DNA from: Deltaproteobacteria bacterium
Lineage (GTDB): Bacteria; Desulfobacterota; Desulfobacteria; Desulfobacterales; JAFDFH01
DNA length: 6,078 nucleotides
Assembly (NCBI GenBank): GCA_019309945.1
Contig: JAFDFH010000164.1
Location: 1 to 6,078, forward strand
Direction: 5' to 3'
How positions within the stretch are numbered: position 1 is the stretch's first letter; every line of letters starts with the position of its first letter. The notes beneath the pieces were generated by a model. That model had not been told where the DNA came from. It made no database searches and saw only the letters and a list, made by a program, of their open reading frames with translations. Positions 5,429 to 6,078 of this stretch are shown here, in pieces. A program made the position numbers and the translations under genes.

Positions 5429-5746
5429 AAAAAGATTATGTTAATAGTTTCGCTAGTGGTAGTTTTGGCTGCGTGTGGTAAGCCCATATCTAAGGAGACA
5501 AAGGAAACCTTGAAAGCACCAGTCAACTGTGAGACGGCAGAAGGGGATTTAAGACTGTTGAAAAGCGAGAAGGCCCACGTAGCAAAGCGAATAGCCATGG
5601 GTGTATCATCAATTATGCCAGCTAGTATAGTTATTGGCGTTGTCACAAGGACGCAGAAAGATAAAATGAAAGTGGCTATTGGCAAGTACAATAAAATGAT
5701 AGATGAAAGAATTGCTGAAATTAAGCAGGAATGTGGGATTGAGTAA
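5426..5746 (+). CDS. small lipoprotein of unknown function
   Basis: A 106-residue protein with a clear lipoprotein signal: MKK, hydrophobic IMLIVSLVVVL, lipobox LAAC with C17 lipidated. Gly at +2 favours sorting to the outer membrane by the Lol rule known from enterobacteria. The mature part has a short charged region (residues 19-31), a segment PVNCETAEGDLRLLKSEKAHV (first half helical and charged), a hydrophobic stretch about residues 56-73 with proline in the middle (GVSSIMPASIVIGVV), and a charged C-terminal helix KMKVAIGKYNKMIDERIAEI. C35 and C103 could form a disulfide in the periplasm, which would join the two ends of the mature domain. The hydrophobic stretch could embed in a membrane or form a helical hairpin with the C-terminal helix. 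I recognise the general look of small conserved lipoproteins in deltaproteobacteria, without a named function. It has its own promoter, leader and terminator, so it is probably independent of the sulfatase unit. Confidence 0.8.
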   Translation: MKKIMLIVSLVVVLAACGKPISKETKETLKAPVNCETAEGDLRLLKSEKAHVAKRIAMGVSSIMPASIVIGVVTRTQKDKMKVAIGKYNKMIDERIAEIKQECGIE

Positions 5747-5846
5747 TGCCGCTGAAGGACCAGTCCAAGTCGGACTTTATTGTCGTTAGAGCATATCCCC
5801 CCTATTTGGATTTCTTGGTGTTAAAGTGAGGTAAAACTCATTCAAG

Positions 5847-5883
5847 AAAGGCAGGAGTCGTGAGTGGTTCCTGTCTTTTTTTT
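5847..5883 (+). terminator. intrinsic terminator after the lipoprotein gene
   Basis: AAAGGCAGGA (5847-5856) pairs with TCCTGTCTTT (5869-5878) over 10 positions with one G-U pair, a 12-base loop, and eight T residues at 5876-5883. It begins about 100 bases past the lipoprotein stop. Read leftward the stem has one A-C mismatch and a shorter T-run, so it might also work weakly for the converging gene on the right. A smaller hairpin, AGTCC/GGACT (5762-5776), lies between the stop and this terminator. Confidence 0.85.
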
Positions 5884-5997
5884 GATCTGTACCTACATAT
5901 TGTGTCTGTACATTGTATTCAAAATTTTACACTACTACCATAAATGAACAATCCTAACTACTGTCCTTCCACTCCATATTACTATATCAAACTTACA

Positions 5998-6078
5998 CTA
6001 TTCACCTTCTGGTAAGCTCTTCTGCTCCTCTTCCACAACTACAGTATCCTCAGTATTCTTATCTTCTCCTATAATAGA
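5998..6078 (-). CDS. C-terminal end of an unidentified leftward gene, cut by the window edge
   Basis: On the minus strand one frame is open from the window edge for 26 codons and ends in TAG at 5998-6000; the other two frames stop within the first few codons. The residues form a strongly acidic tail (GEDKNTEDTVVVEEEQKS, then LPEGE). Such tails end many unrelated proteins, so no family can be named. It would converge on the lipoprotein gene, with the terminator at 5847-5883 between them. The open stretch is short enough to be chance. Confidence 0.4.
   Translation of the reverse strand, partial: SIIGEDKNTEDTVVVEEEQKSLPEGE

Overview
The window comes from a Gram-negative bacterium. It encodes two outer-membrane beta-barrel porins with terminal phenylalanines, an exported sulfatase and a small lipoprotein. 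Families and style (Porin_O/P, OprB, and the C-terminus of a transporter-linked family 3 solute-binding protein) resemble Desulfobacterota or other proteobacteria, but the sequence alone does not fix the lineage.

Layout, left to right. Bases 1-165 hold no gene I can support, only a weak hairpin just past the end of the first porin. A complete Porin_O/P (OprP/OprO-like) gene runs leftward from 1539 to 166. Directly upstream of it, on the same strand, is a broken remnant (1587-1913): the last 75 codons of a family 3 solute-binding protein read cleanly, preceded in the same frame by a stretch with two internal stops. From about 1914 the character changes. A rightward two-gene unit follows, an arylsulfatase (1981-3624) and an OprB-type porin (3690-5018), both clearly GC-richer than the flanks. 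Next is a 407-base AT-rich gap (5019-5425). It may encode a 28-residue membrane peptide (5180-5266). It also holds a good sigma-70-like promoter (5241-5269) and a strong terminator hairpin (5346-5393), which ends only 32 bases before the start of a small lipoprotein gene (5426-5746). A second terminator (5847-5883) closes that gene. The right edge cuts the acidic C-terminus of a leftward gene (5998-6078).

How the genes may work together. The sulfatase and OprB porin look like one transcription unit: the porin would admit a small sulfated sugar or similar ester and the envelope-anchored sulfatase would hydrolyse it. The Porin_O/P gene was probably once the partner of the transporter whose tail survives as the remnant; that transporter is dead here. 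The sulfatase-porin unit begins where the rest of the transporter gene should be, suggesting insertion or replacement.

The least explained part is 5241-5425. It has a promoter, a roughly 118-base leader, a terminator, a possible 19-codon leader peptide ending inside the hairpin, and a 7-base match able to cover the lipoprotein ribosome binding site. This fits either a cis-acting attenuator or a small RNA. No CRISPR array, tRNA, rRNA, insertion sequence or phage gene was seen.
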